Positions 14,478-23,231 of a stretch of DNA of 45,509 nucleotides are shown here, piece by piece. The stretch is from Candidatus Poribacteria bacterium (GTDB lineage Bacteria > Poribacteria > WGA-4E > WGA-3G). A program made the position numbers and the translations under genes. The notes beneath the pieces were generated by a model. It was not told where the DNA came from, made no database searches, and saw only the letters and a list, made by a program, of their open reading frames with translations. Every line of letters begins with the position of its first letter. Positions within the stretch are counted from its first letter, which is position 1. The DNA lies in NCBI GenBank assembly GCA_022821725.1, contig JAJEDB010000055.1, forward strand, positions 1 through 45,509, written 5' to 3'.

Positions 14478-17021
14478 ATGAAAGGCTTTATAGATACATC
14501 CATATTCTCCTCTTCACCCCGTAGGGGGTTTTTGCTTGGGTGTTTCTTCAAAATCTCTATAGGGAGAATAGTATGCTTCATTCTTGTTTCGATCTTTTCC
14601 ATGTTTCTGCCCCCAGCGTTCGGGCAAGAATCCAATGTCGTTGAGGAGGTTCAAAAACAGGCACAGAGTTGGTGGTCGAATTCGCAGGTCTATGTCGGAG
14701 TCATCCTCCTCGTTTTTATAATCAGTAGCATTGGATATATAATCAGGCTCTTTAAAAAGGACAAACTCCTTAAGAAGCTTCTGAATAAGTACGTCGTTTT
14801 TCAGATGAAGGATGGTCGACGGTACCGAGGCACCATGCGACTGGAATTCACAGGCATGGAGATCATCTCTGAGGAATCCCGGCAACGCGGACACGCCCCG
14901 AGTTACATTTTCACCAATCCTGAGCGTGATGAGGGGATCGTTGCCTACATCCGTTACCACGATTCAATGAATGAGCGTGAACTCAGAGAACGGACGTGGG
15001 AGTTGGAGCGCGTCTACCATCCACCTCTTATCTACAAAATTGGGCGAAAAATTCGGAACATGTTTATCGCGCTCAACGAGGCATTGAAAGAAGCCATTAG
15101 CATGGCATGGAGCAGTTTCACAAGAGGCGCGAACAAACGTTTAGAGAGGTATGCTAACGCCTATGAAGACACTGGCGGCAACCTGGAAAAACGGCTCAGC
15201 AGCTTGGAAGATGAATCTACAAGTTACTTGGAGCAGGAGAGTTATGAACGTTTAATCGAACGCCTGATTGGAACACGCGTCAAAGTCCGAGTCCGTTTCG
15301 GTGAACATGCCGCTGAGTACACGGCTATCCTCAAAGATTACAATAATAAACACATTGCGCTCATGGATGTGAAGGATAAAGACAACAACGGCTACACAGA
15401 CGAATGGGAATATGAACACGAATTTAAGAAGGATCTCGCAAAACTCAACCGCCGGGATGACCGCGGCTTGCGGTGTCGCGCAGAAGGTGATGAAATCATC
15501 TTTGAAAACAACACCCCCTATACCATCCAGCTCGGACGCATTCGGTTAACAGAAGATTCACCGAAATGGGAAAAGGATTATGAGTACAAATACCATATCG
15601 GTGCCTTCAGTGTTCAAAGACTTGAGGTTATTCCTATCATCAAGCGTAATATAGACCCTTTCGAGCGTGTCGCCGTTCGAGACAGGCGCGCCATAAACAA
15701 TTACAAGAAAATTTGGTTCAAGTTCCGCTCCTTCCGCGACGCGGATATCGTTTTCCCGCGCCATTACTGCACAATCGTTGAAAGTGCAGAGAAATACCAG
15801 CCTGAGCTTTTCAGTCTTACCGGCTTGACAGATACTATTTTAGACATGCGTGATACAGAGAACATCGCTATTACCGATAAAGATGGCAATGCTGTCCACG
15901 GTATCAACGTTGTGCACGGGTATGTGACGAATATCAATGAGGAACGTATTGATTTAAAGGCAATTGATGCGAGTTATAGCCGAAGATGGAACGTTGAAAA
16001 CGCGTTTCGCCGTTTTGATAACAAACTCCGCCATGGATTTCCTATCTACAAACGGCTTTTCCCCATAAATCGCTCTCGGATCACAGCACATGCTTCCGTC
16101 ATTGAGCAGATACACAGCAACCCAATTCGACATGCAGCGTTAGCACCGCTTGTTTATCCGCAACCCTGTAACCTCAACACGTCGGAACAACGAAAACGTA
16201 GGCGAAAACGGATGCGACATCGAATTGTGAGGGGCATTAATGCTGCAATTTGGAAATCAGGAGACGGGCTTTCCAGAACGCCTGATATAAAACGTTCGGA
16301 AGTCCAAATCGCGATGCCGTTTAAACTCATGGCACTGACTGGGAATACATCCACCGTTGAGTTTCCGGTCCTTGAGCGTTTTGAATATGTTCAGGATCAC
16401 CATATAATTTACAACGCGGTTCAAAATTTGCGAACCGATCGGTTGGCAAAAACTGATATTTTATGGATTGGCAACGGCGAGATTTACAAGTCCGGCTATC
16501 GATTAAACATAGATACAGAACATCGAATTAAAAATTTCGTCGGCCAAGGTGGGGTCGTTATCGTTTCCGGGCAAGATGTCAAAGCCAGTGCCAAGCAGCG
16601 CCGCGGCACAGGTTGGATTCCAGAACCCCTTACCGGCGTTGAATGTGAAGAAACTTATGAGCTCTCTCCGACATTGCAAGGAAAACGCTCACGTATTTTC
16701 CAATATCCAAACCCCCTTAATGGGCATCATGCCGATCCAGAGACACAGGATCAACGCTTTATTCAATTGGATGATATGTGGTTGGATCCTCTTGGAAAAT
16801 GGACTTCACTCGCCAAAATTAACACATCAGCGACGGGGCATCCAAAGAATGGATTTGAAAATGCCTCCGCGCTTTTACTCCTACCCTTTCAGAAAGGGTT
16901 ATACATTGTCACCAGTTTGAGGAATGAAACGGAGGCAGATGTTCAAATCAACGATAAAATTATGGAAAACCTGCTCCATTTTTCCGTCAAATGGCTTGAC
17001 CGGCAACGTACTTGGCATTAA
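14478..17021 (+). CDS. Unknown 848-aa membrane protein with repeat-derived N-terminus
   Basis: I do not recognise the family. GGAGG at 14466-14470 best fits the ATG at 14478; ATG 14475 and TTG 14472 are in the same frame. The first ~30 residues are encoded by a dispersed repeat (14525-14551). They precede a signal-like hydrophobic run (~residues 30-47, ending PPAFGQ). A second membrane segment (VYVGVILLVFIISSIGYIIR, ~68-87) leaves a large soluble part. This includes a charged helical region, a ~40-residue small barrel-like segment around GTRVKVRVRFGEHAAEY, and a C-terminal region with TDILWIGNGEIY and GGVVIVSGQD, reminiscent of DUF4159/amidotransferase-like folds. Its end overlaps the converging lpxK end by four bases. 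Confidence 0.7.
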   Translation: MKGFIDTSIFSSSPRRGFLLGCFFKISIGRIVCFILVSIFSMFLPPAFGQESNVVEEVQKQAQSWWSNSQVYVGVILLVFIISSIGYIIRLFKKDKLLKKLLNKYVVFQMKDGRRYRGTMRLEFTGMEIISEESRQRGHAPSYIFTNPERDEGIVAYIRYHDSMNERELRERTWELERVYHPPLIYKIGRKIRNMFIALNEALKEAISMAWSSFTRGANKRLERYANAYEDTGGNLEKRLSSLEDESTSYLEQESYERLIERLIGTRVKVRVRFGEHAAEYTAILKDYNNKHIALMDVKDKDNNGYTDEWEYEHEFKKDLAKLNRRDDRGLRCRAEGDEIIFENNTPYTIQLGRIRLTEDSPKWEKDYEYKYHIGAFSVQRLEVIPIIKRNIDPFERVAVRDRRAINNYKKIWFKFRSFRDADIVFPRHYCTIVESAEKYQPELFSLTGLTDTILDMRDTENIAITDKDGNAVHGINVVHGYVTNINEERIDLKAIDASYSRRWNVENAFRRFDNKLRHGFPIYKRLFPINRSRITAHASVIEQIHSNPIRHAALAPLVYPQPCNLNTSEQRKRRRKRMRHRIVRGINAAIWKSGDGLSRTPDIKRSEVQIAMPFKLMALTGNTSTVEFPVLERFEYVQDHHIIYNAVQNLRTDRLAKTDILWIGNGEIYKSGYRLNIDTEHRIKNFVGQGGVVIVSGQDVKASAKQRRGTGWIPEPLTGVECEETYELSPTLQGKRSRIFQYPNPLNGHHADPETQDQRFIQLDDMWLDPLGKWTSLAKINTSATGHPKNGFENASALLLLPFQKGLYIVTSLRNETEADVQINDKIMENLLHFSVKWLDRQRTWH
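14525..14551 (+). repeat. GGGGTTTTTGCTTGGGTGTTTCTTC repeat inside the 848-aa gene
   Basis: The complement of this unit is GAAGAAACACCCAAGCAAAAACCCC, found at 3720-3750, and a variant is at 8761-8789. Here it is translated as part of the n-region before the signal-like segment. Confidence 0.5.
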
Positions 17022-18238
17022 CCGGCACCCAACAACACATCATTGAACGCCGCATTGCCTTCCGTAACAACCAACGCAACCGCTAAAACGACTATCGGAA
17101 GTCCAGAGTTCTCTACAACGCCCGCTAATTTCTGTTCGTCTTTCTGTGTTGTGACAATCAGATCTGCTCCGGTTTCTTGAAAAGCCGTGTGTATATGCTG
17201 TTTGTCGATTTCGGTATAGACATGGTGGTCGGGGAATTCCAATAGTTCCACACTCGCGACGGCACACCGCATGAGGGTCACAACAAACGCGTTCGGATTT
17301 CCAATTCCACAAACTGCAAGAACCCGTTTTCCCTTGAGTTCTTTTATATCGTAGGTATCGGTTCTCGGTAATCGGTTCTCGTTTAACAAATTCCTCTGAC
17401 CATCGACACCCAATGGATAGCAGTGTATTGGCTGGTGAATGCTTTCCAGTATCAATGCGTTCGGTGCCAACGATTTTACCAATTTTTTGATAGGTGTGGA
17501 TATGTCGGGAATGTCTGCGTGTGTCAGTAAAATGAGGTCTGCGCGTTTTAGCGCGGAGGGTGGCTCACGTAAGGTTCCCGCGGGTAGCAATTTCTCTGGA
17601 CTCCCGAACGGGTGTGTCGCGGGAATCGTGAGAATATCGACATCCCGTGCAAGCTGCCGATGCTGGAATCCATCATCTAAAAGCAACACATCTACTTTGA
17701 AACGCTCAAGCGCAACCTGACCTGCCAGATAGCGGCATTTTCCTACAAGAATCGGAACCCCACTGAGGTATCTCGCCATCATCTGTGCTTCGTCACCGCT
17801 TTCTGTAACCGAAGCACACACTTTTTCGCCGTCCGAGACGATTGTCACTTTTTCACGAAGCGGAAGCGAAGACATGAGCCTACGGCTCACTTTTTTGCCT
17901 CTATGACGTTTATACCCGCGCAGCAGAATAGCGACGCGCATCCCTTCTCTTTGAAGATGTTTCGCAATAGCAGTGACAGCAGGTGTCTTACCTGTCCCAC
18001 CGACAACAATGTTACCAACACTGATGACTCGGCACGGCAATCTGCGTGCTTTAATCACGCCGCGAGTATATAAAATATTTCGGAGTTGGACGCTTGCCGT
18101 GTAGAGCCAACGCACTGGCGTTAGTAAAAAGCGGAGCGGGGTAGCGAGAATTCTCTGCTGTAGCGTTTTTAAATTTACCTTGCGGATAAGTATCATAGCT
18201 CGAGACTTAACGGTTTTCGTGTTCGAGGCGTTCTCCAT
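17018..18238 (-). CDS. lpxK: Tetraacyldisaccharide 4'-kinase LpxK
   Basis: This inner-membrane lipid A kinase phosphorylates the 4' position of the disaccharide made by LpxB. At 406 aa it is longer than usual. The N-terminal membrane-associated helix (PVRWLYTASVQLRNILYTRG) and the P-loop VISVGNIVVGGTGKTP (~71-86) are diagnostic. LLLDDGFQHRQLARDVDIL matches the family DDGFQH motif. Residues ~278-292 (NENRLPRTDTYDIKE) contain a CGGTTCTCGG repeat-like stretch absent from typical LpxK. The first ~24 residues include the leader motif CCGCAAGGTAAATTTAAAA (minus, about 18179-18161) followed by an in-frame ACG, so the ancestral start may have been there. It begins 1 base after lpxB. Confidence 0.92.
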   Translation of the reverse strand: MENASNTKTVKSRAMILIRKVNLKTLQQRILATPLRFLLTPVRWLYTASVQLRNILYTRGVIKARRLPCRVISVGNIVVGGTGKTPAVTAIAKHLQREGMRVAILLRGYKRHRGKKVSRRLMSSLPLREKVTIVSDGEKVCASVTESGDEAQMMARYLSGVPILVGKCRYLAGQVALERFKVDVLLLDDGFQHRQLARDVDILTIPATHPFGSPEKLLPAGTLREPPSALKRADLILLTHADIPDISTPIKKLVKSLAPNALILESIHQPIHCYPLGVDGQRNLLNENRLPRTDTYDIKELKGKRVLAVCGIGNPNAFVVTLMRCAVASVELLEFPDHHVYTEIDKQHIHTAFQETGADLIVTTQKDEQKLAGVVENSGLPIVVLAVALVVTEGNAAFNDVLLGAG

Positions 18239-18239
18239 T

Positions 18240-19496
18240 TCATTGCGAACTTGGTTTTCTTACTACTTTCAATCCCGTGCGACTCTCCCTGTGAGGCAAT
18301 CTGTGTACAGTTTCCAAGACTAATTCCGCTGTGCGTTCAGCCGCGCCAGCAGTGCCGAGTTGCGTGTGCACCCTTTGAAGTGCCTCCCGTTGTGTCTCTC
18401 GTTTCTGTGGATTCTGCAGGAAATCAAGAGCCAGTTCCGTCAAAGCGGACGGTGTTAGTTCTGTCTGTAGGAGCTCCGGGACAATGTCTCGTCCTGCGAT
18501 AAGGTTAGGAAGTCCACTCCGTTCCAACGGTGTCAACGACTTGACGATATGCCAGTTAAGCGATGCGGTCCGAAAGACAATGATCATCGGTGTACCAATG
18601 CACGCCGCCTCCAGCGTCGCCGTGCCAGAGGTGACTAACAATAGCGTTGATGCCCGCATTGCTGGATACGTTGCATCTTCTACAATCGTGATGGGTGGAA
18701 CCTGCAACCCTGATAAATTTTGCGTTTGCTGGTATTTCGCGATGCGTTCGTGTGAGATGCCGGGGGCTAACGGGAGAACCCACTGTGCGTTGGGATAGAC
18801 CTGAGCGATGTTCGCCGCAGCACTTAGCATGACCGGTAAAATGTGTTGGATTTCGGAACGGCGGCTCCCCGGCATCAATCCGATGACAGGTGTATTCTCA
18901 TCGTCTGTGGGAGGGGTTTTTAACCCCGCTTCCTTTAGATTGAGATGTTCGCGTGCGGCGTGTGAACTGAGGGGGGTCTGTGCGAAATCAACAAGTGGGT
19001 GCCCGACAAATTCGGCATTCGCACCTGCGTTTCGGTAAAATTCCGCTTCAAATGGGAAAATAGCGGCAACGACGTTAGCCCATTTTGCCAATTTCTGTGC
19101 CCGGTTTGCACGCCACGCCCATGCTTTCGGGGGAATGTAATACACGACCGGAATGTTGTGTTTCCAAGCGAACTTCGCTAACGGCATGTTAAACTCCGCA
19201 AAGTCCACGAGGAGCAGAACGTCGGGGCGTTCCTCACGGATACGCTGTTTCAGACGCGCTTGTTTCCGAAGGAACATCGGTAGGACAGTGATAACATCCG
19301 CAAACCCCATCACCGCCGAATCTCGGATATGAAAATCGAGCGACACGGATGCATTCTCCATCCAGTCTCCGCCCATACCAAAGAGTGTTATATCGGGACA
19401 CAGTGCCGTGAGTTGACGTGCGACATGAGAAGCGTGCAAGTCACCAGAGGGTTCCCCAGCAACAATCATAATTTTTAAATTATTCAATCTGGTCAC
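18240..19496 (-). CDS. lpxB: Lipid-A-disaccharide synthase LpxB
   Basis: This glycosyltransferase (GT19) joins UDP-diacylglucosamine and lipid X to form the lipid A disaccharide. The 418-aa protein begins MIVAGEPSGDLHASHVARQL after a few residues, the LpxB signature. Further family blocks are FGMGGDWME, VLLLVDFAEFNMPLAKFA, VVYYIPPKAWAWRANRAQK, GHPLVDF, GLMPGSRRSEI and VTSGTATLEAACIGTPMIIV. A 14-residue insert before VIGLMPGSR is encoded by an in-frame palindrome (18913-18927). Start GTG 19496, or ATG 19469, which follows a TTGAATAATTTAAAAATT sequence similar to the leader motif. It forms an operon with lpxK. Confidence 0.93.
   Translation of the reverse strand: MTRLNNLKIMIVAGEPSGDLHASHVARQLTALCPDITLFGMGGDWMENASVSLDFHIRDSAVMGFADVITVLPMFLRKQARLKQRIREERPDVLLLVDFAEFNMPLAKFAWKHNIPVVYYIPPKAWAWRANRAQKLAKWANVVAAIFPFEAEFYRNAGANAEFVGHPLVDFAQTPLSSHAAREHLNLKEAGLKTPPTDDENTPVIGLMPGSRRSEIQHILPVMLSAAANIAQVYPNAQWVLPLAPGISHERIAKYQQTQNLSGLQVPPITIVEDATYPAMRASTLLLVTSGTATLEAACIGTPMIIVFRTASLNWHIVKSLTPLERSGLPNLIAGRDIVPELLQTELTPSALTELALDFLQNPQKRETQREALQRVHTQLGTAGAAERTAELVLETVHRLPHRESRTGLKVVRKPSSQ
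18913..18927. repeat. Palindrome GGGGTTTTTAACCCC inside lpxB
   Basis: With its flanks (GTGGGAG ... GCTTCC) this matches the style of the GGGGTTACAAACCCC repeat in the cyclase gene. It encodes part of GLKTPP in a loop between LNLKEA and the conserved PVIGLMPGSR. Confidence 0.5.
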
Positions 19497-19506
19497 CGTT
19501 CTGTAC

Positions 19507-19525
19507 GGGCTGGGTTACCCAGCCC
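19507..19525. repeat. Palindrome GGGCTGGGTTACCCAGCCC before lpxB
   Basis: A nearly perfect 9-base-arm hairpin followed by CTACGCG. It is an intergenic example of the palindrome-plus-CTAC repeat type. The rest of the 155-base spacer shows nothing clear. Confidence 0.5.
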
Positions 19526-19651
19526 CTACGCGTTTCCCGGTGGTTTTCGGTGGAGTCCAACCGCCTCTCAACGATGAAAAGTTTTTAACAATTGGAATAC
19601 TACGTTTCTACTGCAAGGCACGCTGAAGGTTTCCGATAACCGACAGATATT

Positions 19652-20695
19652 CTATGGCATCATTCCCGGCACTTTCAGCCCGTCCGTCTCTTTGAAGCCA
19701 AACATCAGATTGAGGTTCTGCACAACGGCTCCTGCCGCGCCTTTACCGAGGTTATCAATCGCTGCCATTGCGACGATCCGACGGGTCCGCGCATCTACCT
19801 CAAGCCCAACATCGCAATAATTGCTACCGAGAACTGCTTTCGTTTGCGGATATGTACCGGTTGGAAGCACCCGAACGAACGGTTCATTTTCATAGAAATT
19901 TGTGTAGATAGCAACGGCGTCCTCTGTGGAGATTTCCTCTGTGAGACGCATATACACAGTGCTGAGGATACCGCGTGTCATCGGGACAAGGTGGGGTGTG
20001 AACGTCACGCGAATCGGTTCAGATGCGACGGCACTCAACTCCTGTTCGATTTCCGGTGTATGCCGATGGACACCGATATTGTAAGCGATACAATTGGATT
20101 CTCGATTCGCGTAGTGCGTATTTTCACTCGGCTTCGGACCAGCACCAGAAATGCCCGACTTTGAATCAACGATGATGGAATCTAACGCCACAATCCCGTG
20201 CTTCACGAACGGCATCGCTGCGAGTATGGCGCTCGTTGGATAACATCCTGGGTTCGCAACAAGTTGAGCGGAACGAATGCAGTCGCGATAGCGTTCCGGC
20301 AGTCCGTACACAGACTTGGACATGAGCGATGTGCTTGTATGATCCACATGATACCAAACTTCGTAGGTTTCGGCATCTTCGAGCCTGTAATCCGCACTGA
20401 AATCCACGATGCGTAAGCCCTGTGCTAAAATCTGCGGCACGAAGGACATCGCCACTTTATGCGGAACGGCGAGCACAACGACATCTACTCTGTCTTTGAG
20501 GGAGTCAATATCTAAGGCTTCAAATTTGGACGATAGAAACCCGCGGAGATTCGGAAGGACGCTGTCGATATACTGTCCGGCGTAGGTCTCGGACGTGCAG
20601 AGTGCTATCTCCAGTTTACCAGGGTGGTTGACGAGAAAACGCAGCAATTCGCTGCCGCTATACCCCGATGCACCGACAATTCCAAGTTTCATCAT
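19652..20695 (-). CDS. argC: N-acetyl-gamma-glutamyl-phosphate reductase ArgC
   Basis: This enzyme reduces N-acetylglutamyl-5-phosphate with NADPH in arginine synthesis. The 347-aa protein starts KLGIVGASGYSGSELLRFL (Rossmann loop) and has the catalytic cysteine C151 in VANPGCYPT. Further family blocks are VDFSADYRL, KSGISGAGPKP, HRHTPEIEQEL and FTPHLVPMTRGIL. Length and motif order are those of type 1 ArgC. Two ATGs are adjacent (20695, 20692); there is no strong ribosome site. No other arg genes are nearby, so the pathway is scattered. Confidence 0.95.
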   Translation of the reverse strand: MMKLGIVGASGYSGSELLRFLVNHPGKLEIALCTSETYAGQYIDSVLPNLRGFLSSKFEALDIDSLKDRVDVVVLAVPHKVAMSFVPQILAQGLRIVDFSADYRLEDAETYEVWYHVDHTSTSLMSKSVYGLPERYRDCIRSAQLVANPGCYPTSAILAAMPFVKHGIVALDSIIVDSKSGISGAGPKPSENTHYANRESNCIAYNIGVHRHTPEIEQELSAVASEPIRVTFTPHLVPMTRGILSTVYMRLTEEISTEDAVAIYTNFYENEPFVRVLPTGTYPQTKAVLGSNYCDVGLEVDARTRRIVAMAAIDNLGKGAAGAVVQNLNLMFGFKETDGLKVPGMMP

Positions 20696-20810
20696 TTAAG
20701 TCTCACTATATGTTTTTTTATTACAGGGTTATAGATTATATTAGGAATTGTAGCACATTTCGGGCGAAATGTCAAATTATTGCCACTGATAATTCATCAC
20801 GAAAAATAAA

Positions 20811-20839
20811 TTGACAGACCACCATATACGCGATATAAT
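20811..20839 (+). promoter_or_regulatory. Perfect sigma-70 consensus promoter
   Basis: TTGACA (20811-20816) and TATAAT (20834-20839) are separated by exactly 17 bases in an AT-rich divergent spacer. It points at the FAH-family gene at 20973. The ~125-base leader contains CGGTTATCGGCTATCGGCTG repeats and GCTGTCAGTC (from 20863) facing GACTGACAAC (20942-20951), which could pair. Confidence 0.7.
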
Positions 20840-20972
20840 AGCCATCGGTTATCGGCTATCGGCTGTCAGTCAAGAGATATTTAGGGCATTAAAAAATAGT
20901 GCAACCGCCACAAGCATCCGCTGATGGTTTCCGACTGCTGACGACTGACAACTTATAAAAAAGGAGATTACT

Positions 20973-21725
20973 ATGAAGTTAGCACGATATGAATTAAATG
21001 GAACAATCAGTTATGGCATTGTCTCAGGAGACAGTCTGAGCGTCCTATCGGGGTGCCCGTTCAGTGAATATAGCGAGACAGGAGAGACCGTCGCATTGGC
21101 GGATGTCAAACTCCTCGCACCCACTACCCCCACAAAGGTATTGGCTGTCGGCTTGAACTATCGGAGCCATCTGGACGGTGCTCCAGAACCGCAAAATCCT
21201 GAAATCTTTATCAAAACACCTTCCTGTATCAACGACCCGGAGGGTAACATCGAATTGCCCGATGGCGATGATGACATCCACGCCGAAGGCGAACTCGTGG
21301 TCATCATGAAGGAACGGACCCGAAAAGCCACACCCGAAGAAGCCGCCGCCAATATTTTGGGCGTAACCTGCGGCAACGATGTCAGCGCACGCACATGGCA
21401 GAGCAACGACTTGCAATGGTGGCGTGCCAAAGCATCAGATACCTTTGGTCCCATCGGTCCCGTCATCGTTACTGACCTTGACTATACCGATGCACAATTG
21501 GAAACCCGCATCAACGGTGAAATCGTTCAAAAGCAAACCACTGCGGATCTCATTTTCCCAGTGACAACGGTCGTCAGTTTCATTTCACAGGCGATTACCC
21601 TTGAACCGGGGGATGCAATCTTTACCGGTACACCCGGCACAACAACCGCATTGAAAGCCGGTGACATCGTTGAGATTGAAATTGAAGGTATCGGCGTTCT
21701 GAAAAACCCTGTCGTCGCATCGTAA
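20973..21725 (+). CDS. Fumarylacetoacetate hydrolase family protein
   Basis: This 250-aa FAH-fold enzyme cleaves or decarboxylates/hydrates oxo-acids. VLAVGLNYRSHLDG opens the catalytic fold. The metal ligands are E105 and E107 (HAEGELVVIM) and D136 (TCGNDVSART). DTFGPIGPVIV and DAIFTGTPGTT are the usual family blocks. Its length fits the bacterial 2-keto-pentonate or oxaloacetate decarboxylase-like group rather than true FAH of tyrosine breakdown. It is preceded by AAAAGGAGATT and a consensus promoter, so expression is probably strong. A LarA-like racemase follows 198 bases downstream, consistent with sugar-acid or hydroxy-acid catabolism. Confidence 0.9.
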   Translation: MKLARYELNGTISYGIVSGDSLSVLSGCPFSEYSETGETVALADVKLLAPTTPTKVLAVGLNYRSHLDGAPEPQNPEIFIKTPSCINDPEGNIELPDGDDDIHAEGELVVIMKERTRKATPEEAAANILGVTCGNDVSARTWQSNDLQWWRAKASDTFGPIGPVIVTDLDYTDAQLETRINGEIVQKQTTADLIFPVTTVVSFISQAITLEPGDAIFTGTPGTTTALKAGDIVEIEIEGIGVLKNPVVAS

Positions 21726-21787
21726 CGCCTTCGTAGATGTGTTTTCCAATCGCTGTGCTGGCGAAGTTTTATGAAGATTAATTTATT

Positions 21788-21871
21788 AATTAGGTAATGC
21801 CGTAGCCATATCCGGTGCGGTTGCAAACCGCACCTACCGGGTTTGGGAAAAATATCAAATTACCGAAATAT
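21788..21871. repeat. MITE-like element with AATTACCGAAAT ends, copy B
   Basis: The right end AAATTACCGAAAT (21858-21870) faces the decayed left end AATTAGGTAAT (21788-21798). The core CCGGTGCGGTTGCAAACCGC with CTACCGGGTTTGGG parallels copy A at 4811-4891. It lies between the FAH-family and LarA-like genes. Confidence 0.6.
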
Positions 21872-21923
21872 TTTCTGAAACTTCATTTAACCTCGCTTTG
21901 TTCCGGTAAGGAAGGTTAAAAAA

Positions 21924-23201
21924 ATGTCAACTTACATTGCCCACGGTGGACAAGACACCGTTATCACAACCGAAGAAAAACGCGCACTCCTACACGAGGC
22001 ACTCCTTAAGTTAGGCGGCATTCCGAAGAAGATATTGGTCATCCCGCCGGATATAACGCGCCTCCACTCAAACGCTGGTGAGCTCACCCAACTGCTCTAC
22101 GAATTATGGGACGCTGGCAACGGCACTACATTTGATATCCTGCCCGCTATCGGTACGCACGCACCAATGACCGAACCACAGATTGCCGAGATGTATGGCG
22201 ATCTGCCCAAGGCGACCTACCATGTCCATCATTGGCGGACCGGGTTACACCACTTCGGTGAAGTGCCATCCGAGTTCGTCCAAGAGGTTTCGGGCGGGCA
22301 ACTCGACTATAGTATTCCTGTTGCCGTGAACCGTCATCTCGTAGAGGGAACCTATGAACTCATCATCTCCGTCGGACAGGTAATCCCGCACGAAGTAATC
22401 GGGATCGCCAACGGATTTAAAAACATCCTTGTCGGTGCGGGTGGTGTTGAGATGATTAACAAATCCCATTTCCTCGGTGCAGTAGACGGCATGGAACGTC
22501 TCATGGGACGCACGGATACCTCTGTCAGGAGAGTGCTGAATTATGCACACGCACACTACCTGAAGCAACTCGGTATTGTGTATGTCATGAGCGTCATGGA
22601 TGCCGATGCCTCTGGAGAACGCGTGATGCGTGGTCTTTACGTCGGCGATGACGCACGTACCTTTGAAACGGCTGCCGAATTGAGCAGAGCCGTCAATATG
22701 ACGTTCTTAGACGAACCTTTAGCGAAAGTAGTCGTCTACCTGGATCCGAGGGAGTTTAAAAGCACATGGCTCGGCAACAAAGCGATCTATCGCACGCGGA
22801 TGGCGATGGCAGACGATGGCGAGTTGATTATCATCGCACCCGGATTACGTGAATTCGGTGAAGACGCTGAAATCGACCGGCTCATCCGAAAGTATGGCTA
22901 TCGCGGGACCCCTGCGACGCTCAACGCCGTTTCAGAAAATCCTGAGTTGCAAGAGAACCTCTCCGCCGCTGCCCATCTGATTCACGGCAGTCCCGAAGGC
23001 CGTTTCAAGGTCACTTATGCCACCGAACACCTCACCCAAGCCGAAATCGAATCCGTCGGCTACGAGTGGGCACCTGTCAATGAAGTGCTTGCCGAATACG
23101 ATCCCGCAACACTTGCTGACGGGTTCAACGAGGGTGGCTTTTTCTACATCAGTGAACCCGGACAAGGTTTATGGGCACTCCGCTCTCGGTTTAGCGATTA
23201 G
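21924..23201 (+). CDS. LarA-family nickel-dependent racemase-like protein (DUF2088)
   Basis: This 425-aa member of the lactate racemase LarA superfamily belongs to enzymes that use a nickel-pincer cofactor to racemise or epimerise 2-hydroxy acids. Visible family signatures are VIPPDITRLHSNAGE near the N-terminus, AIGTHAPMTEPQIAEMYG, and VGQVIPHEVIGIANGFKNIL with VGAGG, which includes the likely cofactor lysine. Later come HAHYLKQLGIVYVMSVMD and LIIIAPGLREFGEDAEID. The first two residues of the lactate-type family differ enough that the substrate is uncertain. AAGGAAGG precedes the ATG. No larB/C/E cofactor genes are in the window. It may act with the FAH-family enzyme upstream. Confidence 0.85.
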   Translation: MSTYIAHGGQDTVITTEEKRALLHEALLKLGGIPKKILVIPPDITRLHSNAGELTQLLYELWDAGNGTTFDILPAIGTHAPMTEPQIAEMYGDLPKATYHVHHWRTGLHHFGEVPSEFVQEVSGGQLDYSIPVAVNRHLVEGTYELIISVGQVIPHEVIGIANGFKNILVGAGGVEMINKSHFLGAVDGMERLMGRTDTSVRRVLNYAHAHYLKQLGIVYVMSVMDADASGERVMRGLYVGDDARTFETAAELSRAVNMTFLDEPLAKVVVYLDPREFKSTWLGNKAIYRTRMAMADDGELIIIAPGLREFGEDAEIDRLIRKYGYRGTPATLNAVSENPELQENLSAAAHLIHGSPEGRFKVTYATEHLTQAEIESVGYEWAPVNEVLAEYDPATLADGFNEGGFFYISEPGQGLWALRSRFSD

Positions 23202-23231
23202 ATAAATTCACATAGAAAAAAGGAAAACAGA

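Noticed and set aside
14514..14960. 148-residue minus-strand frame within the 848-aa gene
   Set aside because: It has no recognisable motif, and the + strand frame is long with TM segments.
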